DNA of 18,823 nt from Bacteroidales bacterium. Its GTDB lineage: Bacteria > Bacteroidota > Bacteroidia > Bacteroidales > UBA7960. A program made the position numbers and the translations under genes. The DNA lies in NCBI GenBank assembly GCA_007124575.1, contig SLEW01000154.1:1-18823 (forward strand). The letters are read 5' to 3'. The notes under the pieces are model-generated. The model saw nothing but the letters and a program-made list of their open reading frames with translations. It had not been told where the DNA came from and did no database searches. Positions 1 through 8,023 of this stretch are shown piece after piece (position 1 is the stretch's first letter; every line of letters starts with the position of its first letter).

Positions 1-3000
1 CATAATCTGCAAATGAGATGTTGAAAAACAGTCTGTACAGCACGGGGACAAAGAGCAGCGTAATCATTGTTGCAAAAAACAGGCCGAATATAATGGCCAG
101 GGTAAGCGGTTCCCATAGCAAATCACCTGAGAGCCACAGGGGGAGTACACCCATTGAGGTGGTCAGTGCAGTGAGAATGACTGGTCTGAACCTGTTTCCG
201 GCGGCCTTCATGATGGCATCCCGTCTGTCTATGTCGGGGTCTTCAGCTATTTCCACATCTATGCGGTCGATCATGATGATGGCGTTGTTCACTACGATGC
301 CAGCCAGGGCGATCACCCCAAGCACACCAAAAAAGCTTACAAATGTGCCACCGATAAACCAGCCGGCTACCACGCCTATCATTCCGAGGGGGATTGAGAG
401 CACAATGATTGTTGCTTTGCGTATAGAGTTAAACTGCAGGACCAACAGAAGTACAATGATAAAGAAGGCGAGGGGAAGGTTTTGAAATATGGCTCCGAGG
501 TTTTCGCTTCTGTCTTCATCCTCTCCGCCCAGCTCGAAGTTGTAGCCCTGCCCCCAAGTTTCCTTTTGCTGATCCAGCCAGGGACCGATGGCTTCAAATA
601 TATCCGATGCGGTATAACCCAGATCCAGATGCGTCCCAACGGTCATGGTCCGTCTGTGGTCTTTGCGGATTACTCTTCCGAACTGCCATTCTACATTTAC
701 ATCAGCCACCTGGTCAAGAGGCACATGTTGATCCAGGGTCTGCGAGTAGATGTTAAACGCCCGGACTGATTCAATATTATGATCATCGTCGTATTCATTT
801 TTCAGAATAATGGGAATTTGTGAATCATGCTCAAAATAGGCTCCTGCTGTGATGCCTGTGAAGCCTGAATGGAGAGCCCGGGCGATTTCCATGTTTGTAA
901 GCCCGGCCCGCTGTGCCCTGTCAGGGTGAATATCTACCACGAGTTTCTTTATTTTTGGTCCCCAGTCATCGGATATGTTCCTTGCCCCTTCAATGGTATG
1001 CAGCTTTTCTTTGACTTTTTCAGCAATTACTGCCAGTTTTTCAGGATCGCTTCCTGAAAGCCTGATTTCAACAGGTGTGCCCGATGCTCCTGCGCCGCTG
1101 AGCCGGTTTACGCGTATGTCTGCGTCCGGGATATGGTTAAAGCAGAAGCTGTCCACCTTTGCGATGATGTAGTCATTGTCTCTGTCACCTGTCGTGTTTA
1201 ACAACATGTGGGCATAGCTGGAGTTGGCTTCATCTTTAAAATATCCGAGATCATATGGCTCAGGACCTTCTCCGATAAATGAAGAGAAATCCAGCACGCC
1301 GGGTTCATCCTTTTCGGTTTTGGGGTCAACGAGCAGATTATCCTTTATGTAATTTTCGATATCCTCAACTGCTTGTTCTGTGTATTCAATCCGGGTGCCT
1401 GAGGGGAATTTAATATCCACGGTAACCAGGTTACGGTCACTGTCCGGAACCAGTTGGAAAGGCAGGAATTGTATCAGCGACAAGGCCAAAATGAACAGGC
1501 CGAGGGTGAACCCAAGGAAAAGAAGTGGTTTTTTCAGTACACGGAAGAGCAGCTTATTGTACCAGAATCGGAGCTTATCCATATAGCGTTCAGTGAAATT
1601 CTTTTTACTGCTCCCGGCCTTTATCTTAAGGATCAACACGGCCAGCAGGGGGATAAAGGTAAATGCGAGAAGCCATGAGGCGAGCAGTGTTGTGCTGACC
1701 ACCCAGAACAATTGCGATGATATTTCACCCATAGGTGTCCTGGCCAGTGCAAATGGCAAAAAGGCGGCTGATGTGGTCAGCGATGAAATCAGCAGAGGGA
1801 TCAGCAATACCTTACCTGAGTAGACGCTGGCCTCGAATGCACTTAATCCGCGTCTCATGTTCACAAGGATGGATTCGGAAACCACGATGCCATTATCTAC
1901 GAGCAACCCAAGTGAGATGATGAGCGCAGCGAGGGATACTTTGTTAAAGCCAAGGCCAAGGAGCCCAAGGAAGAAAAAAGAGGTCAGGATGACCATGGGG
2001 ATCAGGGCAGCCACCAGTGAGCCGGTGCGTAAGCCCAGAAATAGCAACATGATAGCCAGTACAATAAGAATACTTTGCATCAGGTTAACCAGAAAATCAT
2101 TCACCTGGCCTTCTACTACGTGGTCTTGTGATGCTGAGCGAACTATTTCCACTCCAAGCGGCAACCTTTCATTGATATTTTCCACTGTCTCATCTACTTC
2201 TTCACCAAGTCTGACAATATTGGCACCGTCTTTCAATGAAATAAACAGGGCAATCGCAGGTTTTCCATTTATTTGTACAATCTTTTCGCGCGGTGTCACA
2301 TAGTCACGGTAAATCCGGGTGGTAATGTCTTCGAGATAAATGGCAGTCCCGTCAGGGGTGGGGATCAGAACCTTTTTAAGGTCTGAGAGGCTTTCAAAGC
2401 TTCCGGATGGCTCGAGAACAATTTGTTGGCGTCCCATCGTGATTTCGCCTCCGGGGGTCAGGATATTGGTTGTCGAGATGATTTGTTGTAACCTTGCCGC
2501 ATCAAGGCCGTAGCTTGCCAGCTGCTTGTCATCAAACGTTATAAAGATCCGCTCTTCCTGGATCCCTCCGTATTTGATTTTTTCGGCGTCGCGAAGCAGC
2601 AGCAGTTCATCCCTGATTTCTTTGGAATAGTCTTCCAGTGTGCTGTAAGAAACGCCATCGCCCGTGACACCCAGTATGATCCCAAAAACTGTCCCGATGT
2701 CTTCGTCCTGAATGAAAGGCCCAAAAACTCCCTGGGGCAGTTGGGGTTTAACGTCCTCCACCTTGTTGCGCATGGTAGTCCATGCTGGCTGCAAATCTTT
2801 CTCACCAACGGCAGTGATCAGTTCCACGGTGATGACTGAAAGTCCGGGACGCGATTCGCTGGTTATGGTTTTGACTTCAGGCATTTCCCGAATCACCTCT
2901 TCCAATGGTTCAGAAACCAGTGTTTCCACTTTGTGTGGGTCTGCTCCGGGAAATTGGGTGACAACACTTGCCAGTCTGATCGTATAGGGTGGCATGCTGT

Positions 3001-3103
3001 CGCGTTCCAGCTCAAAATAATTGCCAACCCCGATAGCTGCTATCACCAATATGGCGATTAGTGTTATCCGGCTGTTGTTTAGTGTAAGTCTTGTGAGATT
3101 CAT
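1..3103 (-). CDS. RND efflux transporter, inner-membrane subunit (3' end outside window)
   Basis: Proton-driven inner-membrane pump of the AcrB/HAE-like RND superfamily, partner of the adaptor and outer-membrane factor upstream. The frame is open from the ATG at 3103 to the left edge (1034 codons plus one base). AcrB is 1049 residues, so only a short tail is missing. Visible landmarks are the N-terminal membrane segment (about residues 12-30), a TM4 signature LVDNGIVVSES with D403, and a TM10 signature GIVVNNAIIMIDR with N939/N940. AcrB has two aspartates (D407/D408) and K940 at these places, so the second Asp and the Lys are both Asn here. This pattern is familiar from uncharacterised RND pumps, but it leaves the substrate open. 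The gene starts 24 bp after the adaptor stop, so co-transcription is very likely. It lacks the CusA methionine triad and the long extra membrane insert of the second RND gene in this window, and I call it a drug/lipophile-type rather than metal pump by inference. Confidence 0.93.
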   Translation of the reverse strand, partial: MNLTRLTLNNSRITLIAILVIAAIGVGNYFELERDSMPPYTIRLASVVTQFPGADPHKVETLVSEPLEEVIREMPEVKTITSESRPGLSVITVELITAVGEKDLQPAWTTMRNKVEDVKPQLPQGVFGPFIQDEDIGTVFGIILGVTGDGVSYSTLEDYSKEIRDELLLLRDAEKIKYGGIQEERIFITFDDKQLASYGLDAARLQQIISTTNILTPGGEITMGRQQIVLEPSGSFESLSDLKKVLIPTPDGTAIYLEDITTRIYRDYVTPREKIVQINGKPAIALFISLKDGANIVRLGEEVDETVENINERLPLGVEIVRSASQDHVVEGQVNDFLVNLMQSILIVLAIMLLFLGLRTGSLVAALIPMVILTSFFFLGLLGLGFNKVSLAALIISLGLLVDNGIVVSESILVNMRRGLSAFEASVYSGKVLLIPLLISSLTTSAAFLPFALARTPMGEISSQLFWVVSTTLLASWLLAFTFIPLLAVLILKIKAGSSKKNFTERYMDKLRFWYNKLLFRVLKKPLLFLGFTLGLFILALSLIQFLPFQLVPDSDRNLVTVDIKFPSGTRIEYTEQAVEDIENYIKDNLLVDPKTEKDEPGVLDFSSFIGEGPEPYDLGYFKDEANSSYAHMLLNTTGDRDNDYIIAKVDSFCFNHIPDADIRVNRLSGAGASGTPVEIRLSGSDPEKLAVIAEKVKEKLHTIEGARNISDDWGPKIKKLVVDIHPDRAQRAGLTNMEIARALHSGFTGITAGAYFEHDSQIPIILKNEYDDDHNIESVRAFNIYSQTLDQHVPLDQVADVNVEWQFGRVIRKDHRRTMTVGTHLDLGYTASDIFEAIGPWLDQQKETWGQGYNFELGGEDEDRSENLGAIFQNLPLAFFIIVLLLVLQFNSIRKATIIVLSIPLGMIGVVAGWFIGGTFVSFFGVLGVIALAGIVVNNAIIMIDRIDVEIAEDPDIDRRDAIMKAAGNRFRPVILTALTTSMGVLPLWLSGDLLWEPLTLAIIFGLFFATMITLLFVPVLYRLFFNISFADY

Positions 3104-3127
3104 AGGGATATTGTCTTCAGGTTACAT

Positions 3128-4219
3128 TCATTTTTTTGCATCCAGCAATTTCACCCTGCGGCCATCATACAAGAAACTCAATCCGGCAGTGATGATCAGG
3201 TCTCCTTCATTGATCCCCTGGGTGACCACATATCCGTCAGCCAGCAATTCGCCAAGTGTTACCAACCTTTTTTCTGCTATGTATACACCGTCTTGGTTGT
3301 CTGGCACTGCTACATAAACAAAGTCGCCCTCTCTGTCGTGTCCTGCTGCGTCAACCGGGACAATGACCGGAATGTCTTCAGTAATTTCAGGGTCCAGTGG
3401 CATTTCCACGGTGGCTGTCATACCAGGAAAAAGCCGTTCAGTTGATTCCGTTAGCTGGATGATCACGGGATATGCAGAAGCCATTGGTGTTCCCGGACTG
3501 ATTTCGGTAATGATTCCTCCAAATACCTTACCGGGCAGCGTGCTGAAACGAACATCCACTTTTGTACCGCGGCTGACTTGTCTAATCAGATTTTCAGGTA
3601 CAGCTGTCTGGACTTCCAGGTCGTTAAATGAAGAATAAACCACTACGGGATGTCCGGCTGCGGTCATTTCGTTTTCCCTGATCATCACCGAGGAAACTAT
3701 CCCATCAAAGGGCGCCCTTAAAATTGTATAATCCAATTTGTTCTTAGCTGCCGAGACCTGCGACAAGGCTGTTTCCACCATCGATTCAGCTGACTCATAC
3801 TGGGTTTTTGCTTTTTCGTATTCACTCAGGGAGACATGGTTGTTGATGTACAGGTTTTCTACCCGCAAATAGGTGGATCTGGCAGCGCTTAACTGTGCCT
3901 TTGCATTTTTCAAGGAGGCGTGTGCCTGGTTGTATGCAATGCTATAATCTGCAGGGTCGAGGCGGGCAATCACATTTCCCTTATTCATTGTATCGCCCAT
4001 TTCAACAGCAACCAATGTTGCTGATCCGCCAACTTTGAAGCTTAGTTTTACTTCATTTGCGGCCCGGGTGACCCCGGAATAGTTGCGTGTTGGTTGTTTA
4101 TGATCTTTCCCCGCCTCTGTGTAGAAAACCGGGCGAACGGCGTCTGGCTCTTCTTCCTTGCTGCTGCAGGCGAAGAATAGCAAGACGGCTAAAGCGAATA
4201 AACTGATTTTTGTTTTCAT
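3128..4219 (-). CDS. RND efflux periplasmic adaptor, lipoprotein (HlyD/AcrA family)
   Basis: Membrane-fusion protein bridging the RND transporter and the outer-membrane factor. The 363-residue protein starts with a lipoprotein signal peptide. The lipobox LFFAC gives an acylated Cys18, so the mature protein is anchored to a membrane by lipid. The lipoyl half-motifs lie at about residues 48-90 and 163-195 (LRAPFDGIVSS near 167-177). Between them is an alpha-hairpin rich in Ala, Glu and Lys (about 90-160). The beta-barrel and membrane-proximal domains follow (about 200-350). Length is normal for the family. It begins 3 bp after the stop of the outer-membrane factor gene and ends 24 bp before the RND gene, a tight operon arrangement. 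Confidence 0.93.
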   Translation of the reverse strand: MKTKISLFALAVLLFFACSSKEEEPDAVRPVFYTEAGKDHKQPTRNYSGVTRAANEVKLSFKVGGSATLVAVEMGDTMNKGNVIARLDPADYSIAYNQAHASLKNAKAQLSAARSTYLRVENLYINNHVSLSEYEKAKTQYESAESMVETALSQVSAAKNKLDYTILRAPFDGIVSSVMIRENEMTAAGHPVVVYSSFNDLEVQTAVPENLIRQVSRGTKVDVRFSTLPGKVFGGIITEISPGTPMASAYPVIIQLTESTERLFPGMTATVEMPLDPEITEDIPVIVPVDAAGHDREGDFVYVAVPDNQDGVYIAEKRLVTLGELLADGYVVTQGINEGDLIITAGLSFLYDGRRVKLLDAKK

Positions 4220-4222
4220 GAT

Positions 4223-6565
4223 TTATTGTTCTTTGTTAAGGTAGTTCAATAATCTATTAGTATACCCTGTTTTTTCTGAGTCATTGGTCAGAAAGGAAAA
4301 GCTTCCCTGGAGTCTTTCTATGTGGATGTAATCCAGGATGTACTGGTAGTTGGACCCCAGTGCTATTTGCCTGGTTCTGGTCATGACGCTTTGGGCATCA
4401 GCAAGCTCTGCGGCATTGACCATGCCCTGGGCATAGGCATCCCTGACTATCCGGAAATTATCTTCAGCGGCTTGTGCAGCATTTTCTGACAACCTGAGTT
4501 CTCTGAATGAAGCCTGGAGGAATTGCACATTGGAACGGATCCCGGATTCCAGCTTATTCAGCATATCTTCCTTTTGCCAGTTGATTCTATCCTGTTCAAT
4601 TGTAGCCCTTTGCACTTCAGTCCTTCTGCGTCCACCTTCAAAAATTGGGATGCTGATGCGCAGCCCCAGGCTCCAGGTAATGTCGTCAGGGGGGTCCGGA
4701 ACGGGCAATTGCGGGTCCCGAATGACACCTTCGCGCATAAAGACCTGGTCTGCCGCTCCGGTTAACGCCACTTCAGGCATGTAAAGCTGCCGTATTCTCA
4801 TGGATAGCTGCCTGTCAATTATTTCACCCGCGGTGGTTAGTTGTTGCAACTCCGGGGAATAGGCCAGCATTTCGTCAATAATAAAGTCAGCATACTTTTC
4901 GGTTAACTCCGGATTGCTGAAATAGGCATCAAGGATTTGTTGATTGTGAATAATTGTGTTGGCAATATTTTCATTTTCGGGGATGGAGATTTTGTTGCTC
5001 ACGGGTTGGTTCAGCAGTTCATTCAGCTGGTACATGGCGGCTTTATAACCGGCTTCTGCTTCATTAAGATCCATTTTACCCATATTCAGTTCACTGGTCC
5101 AGCGGTTAACGTCCGAAATACTCCCCTCACCGGCTCTTTCCCTTGCTTTTGCCAGTTCAAGATTTTGATGGGTGGCGTGGAGGTTTTCATTCTGAATGAT
5201 CAGGTTGTTTTTTGCAAACAATAGGGAGATATAGGTTTCTGAAACCTCAAGTACGATATCCAGTGTAGTCTGCCGGCTACTATGTCTTGTATTTTCGGCT
5301 GCGAGTTTTTGCAGGGCAATATTTGCAAATGCGGCCTCCGAATAGATGACCTGCCGGAGGGACACTGAACCGGTCATTGTAAATTCGCCTCTTTGCCCCA
5401 TGGATGTTTCTACAAGATTTTCGCTTAGCTGAATACCTGTTCCTGATACTTCTACCTTAGGAAACATTTGTGACCGGGCAATTCGGATATCTTTCTCTGC
5501 CAACAGAAGATCCTGGTCAGCAATTTTTCCCTGTAAATTATTCTCCAGCGCGATTGCTATTGCCTGGTGCAAGGTCAGCTCGTCTCCCGGGATTGCGGCT
5601 ACATTCAGAAATATTGCATCTTCGAGCTTTTCCCAATCCGGAAAGCGTCCGGTGAGCCGCATGCTTTTCATGTTTACAACTGGCATCCGGGCCTCTTCAT
5701 CGATGGTGCGAACGACTTTCGTTTGTTTTTTTCCCTCAGTGGATTTCAGGATGCTTAGTGCGACTTGCCTTGCCATCTGCTGAAAAGTGAACCCGGGCGT
5801 AAACGTGATGGTGCCGCCCTGGTCAAGGTATGCTGTGCCGCTGACAGCAAGTGAGGGAATACCCTGTAGATTCAGTCCGGAAAAGAGCTGCTTCCTTGTG
5901 TGTTCAGCATGTGCGATCAACGGAAAAACCATGGCGGCGTCCACTCCTTTAGGAAGTTGTTGAACCGGGTTTTCATCTTGTCTTACCGGAATAAATGACA
6001 GATCAAACGTGTTTTTTCCGTTGTCAAGGTAAGATTTAAGCAATGAGAATTCCTGGTACAGCTCGCTTGGTATGATCACAGCAAGATGTTGCACATCAAA
6101 AATATCTGCAAAATGGTGCATGTCATTTTTTAACCGGATATTGGATTCGATCCAGGAAAATCCCGGAGTATCCTGTTCATCCGTTGGCTCCTGAGTTAAT
6201 CCCTGAAGCTCAGGGTCAAGCACTGTGGCTGCGATAATCGGCTTGGAATAATCCGAAAGGCGCGCTGCCATTTCTGATGAAAGAAAACCCAGCGTTATGA
6301 TGATGTCCACTTCAGGGTCTTGCAGGAAACGATGCAGGTTTTCTTTGATTTTACCGGTCTGCCAGTTTGCTGACAACTCCTCGAATGTAACTCCTTCACC
6401 TCCGGCTGTCAGTGCCCTGAGTTCCGACTTTATCTGTGCATTGAGATGGTCAAACTCATTGCCAGTTGTGTCTTGTACAATTCCTACCGTGATCGGTTGG
6501 GAGAATGACCCGGAAGAAGTCATCCACAATAAAAATATGATGAATGTGACCTGAGATAGTTTCAT
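4223..6565 (-). CDS. Fusion of substrate-binding-protein-like domain and TolC-family outer-membrane factor
   Basis: A 780-residue exported protein with two modules in one uninterrupted frame. Residues 1-22 are a signal peptide. Residues about 24-322 look like a complete type I periplasmic binding protein of the ABC_sub_bind (TrpX-like) kind: ITVGIVQD start, a central VDIIITLG strand, KPIIAATVLDP, a second lobe with HLAVIIPSE and VDAAMVFPLIAHAE, then IPSLAVSG and a closing VVNMKSMRLTG stretch. Residues about 328-760 are a TolC/OEP domain: TLHQAIAIALENN opens the first repeat, and WSLGLRISIPIFEGGRR (631-647) is the typical second-repeat strand. TolC proteins are usually 420-500 residues, so the extra ~300 residues are the binding domain. 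The gene is followed after 3 bp by the adaptor gene. No ABC permease or ATPase is present nearby, so the domain more likely feeds or gates the RND pump than an importer; that role is inference. A palindrome related to the tetR operator lies 77 bp upstream. Confidence 0.9.
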   Translation of the reverse strand: MKLSQVTFIIFLLWMTSSGSFSQPITVGIVQDTTGNEFDHLNAQIKSELRALTAGGEGVTFEELSANWQTGKIKENLHRFLQDPEVDIIITLGFLSSEMAARLSDYSKPIIAATVLDPELQGLTQEPTDEQDTPGFSWIESNIRLKNDMHHFADIFDVQHLAVIIPSELYQEFSLLKSYLDNGKNTFDLSFIPVRQDENPVQQLPKGVDAAMVFPLIAHAEHTRKQLFSGLNLQGIPSLAVSGTAYLDQGGTITFTPGFTFQQMARQVALSILKSTEGKKQTKVVRTIDEEARMPVVNMKSMRLTGRFPDWEKLEDAIFLNVAAIPGDELTLHQAIAIALENNLQGKIADQDLLLAEKDIRIARSQMFPKVEVSGTGIQLSENLVETSMGQRGEFTMTGSVSLRQVIYSEAAFANIALQKLAAENTRHSSRQTTLDIVLEVSETYISLLFAKNNLIIQNENLHATHQNLELAKARERAGEGSISDVNRWTSELNMGKMDLNEAEAGYKAAMYQLNELLNQPVSNKISIPENENIANTIIHNQQILDAYFSNPELTEKYADFIIDEMLAYSPELQQLTTAGEIIDRQLSMRIRQLYMPEVALTGAADQVFMREGVIRDPQLPVPDPPDDITWSLGLRISIPIFEGGRRRTEVQRATIEQDRINWQKEDMLNKLESGIRSNVQFLQASFRELRLSENAAQAAEDNFRIVRDAYAQGMVNAAELADAQSVMTRTRQIALGSNYQYILDYIHIERLQGSFSFLTNDSEKTGYTNRLLNYLNKEQ

Positions 6566-6642
6566 AATGAAAACAATTTAGGTGTGCTATAAAAATGGTG
6601 CAAAACAAAAAAGAGGTAATCAGTTTCTCCAGGTTAAACGGT

Positions 6643-6662
6643 GTTAGTTAATATAAACTAAC
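6643..6662. promoter_or_regulatory. Putative TetR operator O2 upstream of the efflux operon
   Basis: The sequence GTTAGTTAATATAAACTAAC is an inverted repeat with one mismatched pair (positions 8 and 13). It is identical to the perfect palindrome upstream of the TetR gene at 17 of 20 positions, and both outer GTTAGT/ACTAAC arms are fully kept. It lies 40 bp after the cupin stop and 77 bp before the outer-membrane factor ATG, where a repressor could block a second, internal promoter for the pump genes. I could not find a clean TTTG/TAnnTTTG pair around it. Binding by the local TetR protein is inferred from position and match. Confidence 0.7.
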
Positions 6663-6702
6663 CTGTGACGTTAAAAAAAATATCTGGCCAATGCAGGTTG
6701 TT

Positions 6703-7041
6703 TTAGAGCAGCCTGCTTTGGCTTGTTGGTTTCGGCGCTTTTACAACAAGAATACGTGCAACCTGATCGGAATGGTTATAAAGGCAGTGGACTATATCCT
6801 TCGGACTTTCGACCAGGTGGTCTTTTTCAACAGGCGTCATGTCTTCTCCTACCTTGATGTGTGGCTTTCCTTCCAGTACATAGAAGAATACATCCACAGG
6901 CGTCAGGTGAGGTTTAAGGGCTTCACCTGGCTGCAAGGTAATGTGTACGGCCTGGGCGTTGTCGTGATCATAAATAGGTCTTACATCCACTTTATGTGGT
7001 GTTTCTTTTCCTGGTGCTTCTTTGCTATTAATGATTTTCAT
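6703..7041 (-). CDS. Single-domain cupin protein
   Basis: A 112-residue cytoplasmic protein with one double-stranded beta-helix cupin domain. Motif 1 reads G39-x5-H45-x-T47 with V51 at the Glu position and ends at G58. Motif 2 keeps P80, H85 and N89 of PxGxxHxxxN. Two of the four usual metal ligands (the second His and the Glu) are therefore missing, so a standard metal site is doubtful and a ligand-binding or non-metal role is possible. The ATG overlaps the end of the TetR gene by 14 bp, so the two are translationally coupled, and the pump operon follows 137 bp downstream. I do not recognise a specific function. A role in binding or processing the pump/regulator ligand is a guess from context. 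Confidence 0.85.
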   Translation of the reverse strand: MKIINSKEAPGKETPHKVDVRPIYDHDNAQAVHITLQPGEALKPHLTPVDVFFYVLEGKPHIKVGEDMTPVEKDHLVESPKDIVHCLYNHSDQVARILVVKAPKPTSQSRLL

Positions 7042-7627
7042 TGTAGACTCCTTTATAAATGAGACGATGAATTGATTTGATGAGCTTTATTCCTTCTTTT
7101 CTGATATCATAGGCATAGCCTGCAAATTGCCATTTTTTGATAAAAAGGCGTAAGCTACCCATGATTATGATGGCAATGTGATCTGCAGGCACATCATTCC
7201 GGATTTCGTTATTCTTTTGCCCTTCCTTGATTATCCCAATCAGTATTTTAAAATTTGCACTGATGATTTCCGATACCTTGTGCGACAGATTGGAATCGGC
7301 CCGGAATAATTCTTCAGAAAAAATCACCGTCACCAGGGAAGGTGTTTGTGCAAAGGATTCGAAATGCCGGGTAAACAGGGTATGAATTTTATTCACTGCC
7401 GGCATATCTTCCTCAGCAATTGCAGTGAACAGGGCTTCCGTATTTTGTCTGAAAACCTCAAGAATGGCCACCATAATATCCATCTTGCTGTCGTAGTGTC
7501 TGTATATAGCCGGCTCAGATATGCCGATCTCTCTGGAGATGTTTTTGATTGTAAGCCCCTGTATCCCCTTATCGCTGATCAGATTCAAGGCTGCTTCCAG
7601 GATTTCCTTCTGTCTTGTTGTTTGCAT
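7028..7627 (-). CDS. TetR family transcriptional regulator
   Basis: A 199-residue regulator with an N-terminal TetR DNA-binding domain: LTIKNISREIGISEPAIYRHY at about residues 25-45 is the classical helix-turn-helix followed by the Tyr-rich connection, then DSKMDIMVAIL. The rest is a helical ligand-binding and dimerisation domain too diverged to name an effector. It heads a run with the cupin (14-bp overlap) and the efflux operon. A perfect palindrome overlapping its likely promoter 72 bp upstream argues for autoregulation, and a second related site precedes the outer-membrane factor gene. A ligand-relieved repressor of the pump is the expected role. The ATG at 7627 fits the family's usual start a few residues before the first helix. 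Confidence 0.92.
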   Translation of the reverse strand: MQTTRQKEILEAALNLISDKGIQGLTIKNISREIGISEPAIYRHYDSKMDIMVAILEVFRQNTEALFTAIAEEDMPAVNKIHTLFTRHFESFAQTPSLVTVIFSEELFRADSNLSHKVSEIISANFKILIGIIKEGQKNNEIRNDVPADHIAIIIMGSLRLFIKKWQFAGYAYDIRKEGIKLIKSIHRLIYKGVYNENH

Positions 7628-7696
7628 ATCTTAATGGTTTTATTTTTTATGGTGATTTGTCAGCTTTACGCTTGATTTTTTATAAAATTTCAAAGG

Positions 7697-7726
7697 CAAA
7701 GTTAGTGAATATTCACTAACTTGCAA
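7697..7726 (-). promoter_or_regulatory. Bacteroidota-type promoter of the tetR-cupin transcript
   Basis: Read on the minus strand, a TTG (7726-7724) is followed after exactly 19 nt by TAACTTTG (7704-7697). This matches the known Bacteroidota sigma-70 pattern of a -33 TTTG-like box and a -7 TAnnTTTG box. The predicted start of transcription falls about 65 nt before the TetR ATG at 7627. The palindromic operator fills the spacer and part of the -7 box, so repressor binding would occlude polymerase. Boxes and spacing are seen directly; promoter activity is inferred. Confidence 0.65.
7701..7720. promoter_or_regulatory. TetR operator O1, perfect palindrome
   Basis: GTTAGTGAATATTCACTAAC is a perfect 20-bp inverted repeat. 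One A/T pair on each side and a further A/T pair extend it to 24 bp (7699-7722). Size and symmetry are typical of TetR-family operators. It overlaps the -7 element and spacer of the likely tetR promoter. A close relative of the site (17 of 20 identical) lies upstream of the efflux operon, which supports a real binding site rather than a chance palindrome. Confidence 0.82.
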
Positions 7727-8023
7727 GTTTGTTAACAAGAATTAACAATTGTTGTGCAAGCATTCGTTGCCAGGCATAATCTTCAAAAGCATAAATACAC
7801 CATCCTTCGCTATCTTCCAGGGCAGCATTTGCCTTTGATATGCTACGAGTGTAAGCAAAAATCCCCGTTCGCTAAAGCGTATCATGCATTCGCTACCCAC
7901 GAAAGAAGAAAACAAGTACGTGAATACATAAATAGTAAACATTTTGTTGCTTTGTGTTGTTTGTTATATAGCAATAGGATTATAGCGTGTGAAATCAATT
8001 TTATCAAACCATAAAATGCTAAC
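7723..8023. other. Gene-free stretch between the divergent tetR and cupin genes
   Basis: With the operator this is part of a 396-bp region without a convincing gene. Besides O1, the first 30 bp hold further short palindromes: CTTGCAAG (7720-7727), TTGTTAACAA and AACAATTGTT (about 7744-7753). Short open frames exist on both strands (up to 103 codons), but they overlap each other, lack family features and have low-complexity composition. The end should carry the promoter of the plus-strand cupin. A weak TTTG-N19-TA match is near 7968-8000, but I would not defend it. Confidence 0.5.

Noticed and set aside
2539..2808. 89-codon minus-strand frame inside the left RND gene
   Set aside because: Different frame from the transporter, whose frame runs unbroken from 3103 to the edge; no features of its own.
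4223..6565. Two adjacent genes (binding protein and TolC) joined by a sequencing error
   Set aside because: The frame is continuous, there is no second signal peptide at the junction near residue 325, and the domains meet through a short plausible linker, so a true fusion is the simpler reading.
6664..6700. Possible rho-independent terminator after the minus-strand cupin (T-run near 6673-6680 with a TGGCCA centre)
   Set aside because: The T-run exists on the transcribed strand but the stem before it is only a few base pairs, so I do not call a terminator.
6691..7062. 123-codon plus-strand frame over the minus-strand cupin
   Set aside because: Complement of the cupin gene; Phe/Trp/Tyr-rich translation without domain features.
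7754..8014. 86-codon plus-strand frame and overlapping minus-strand frames in the tetR-cupin gap
   Set aside because: They overlap each other on opposite strands, have no recognisable motif, and the minus-strand ones run into the cupin gene.
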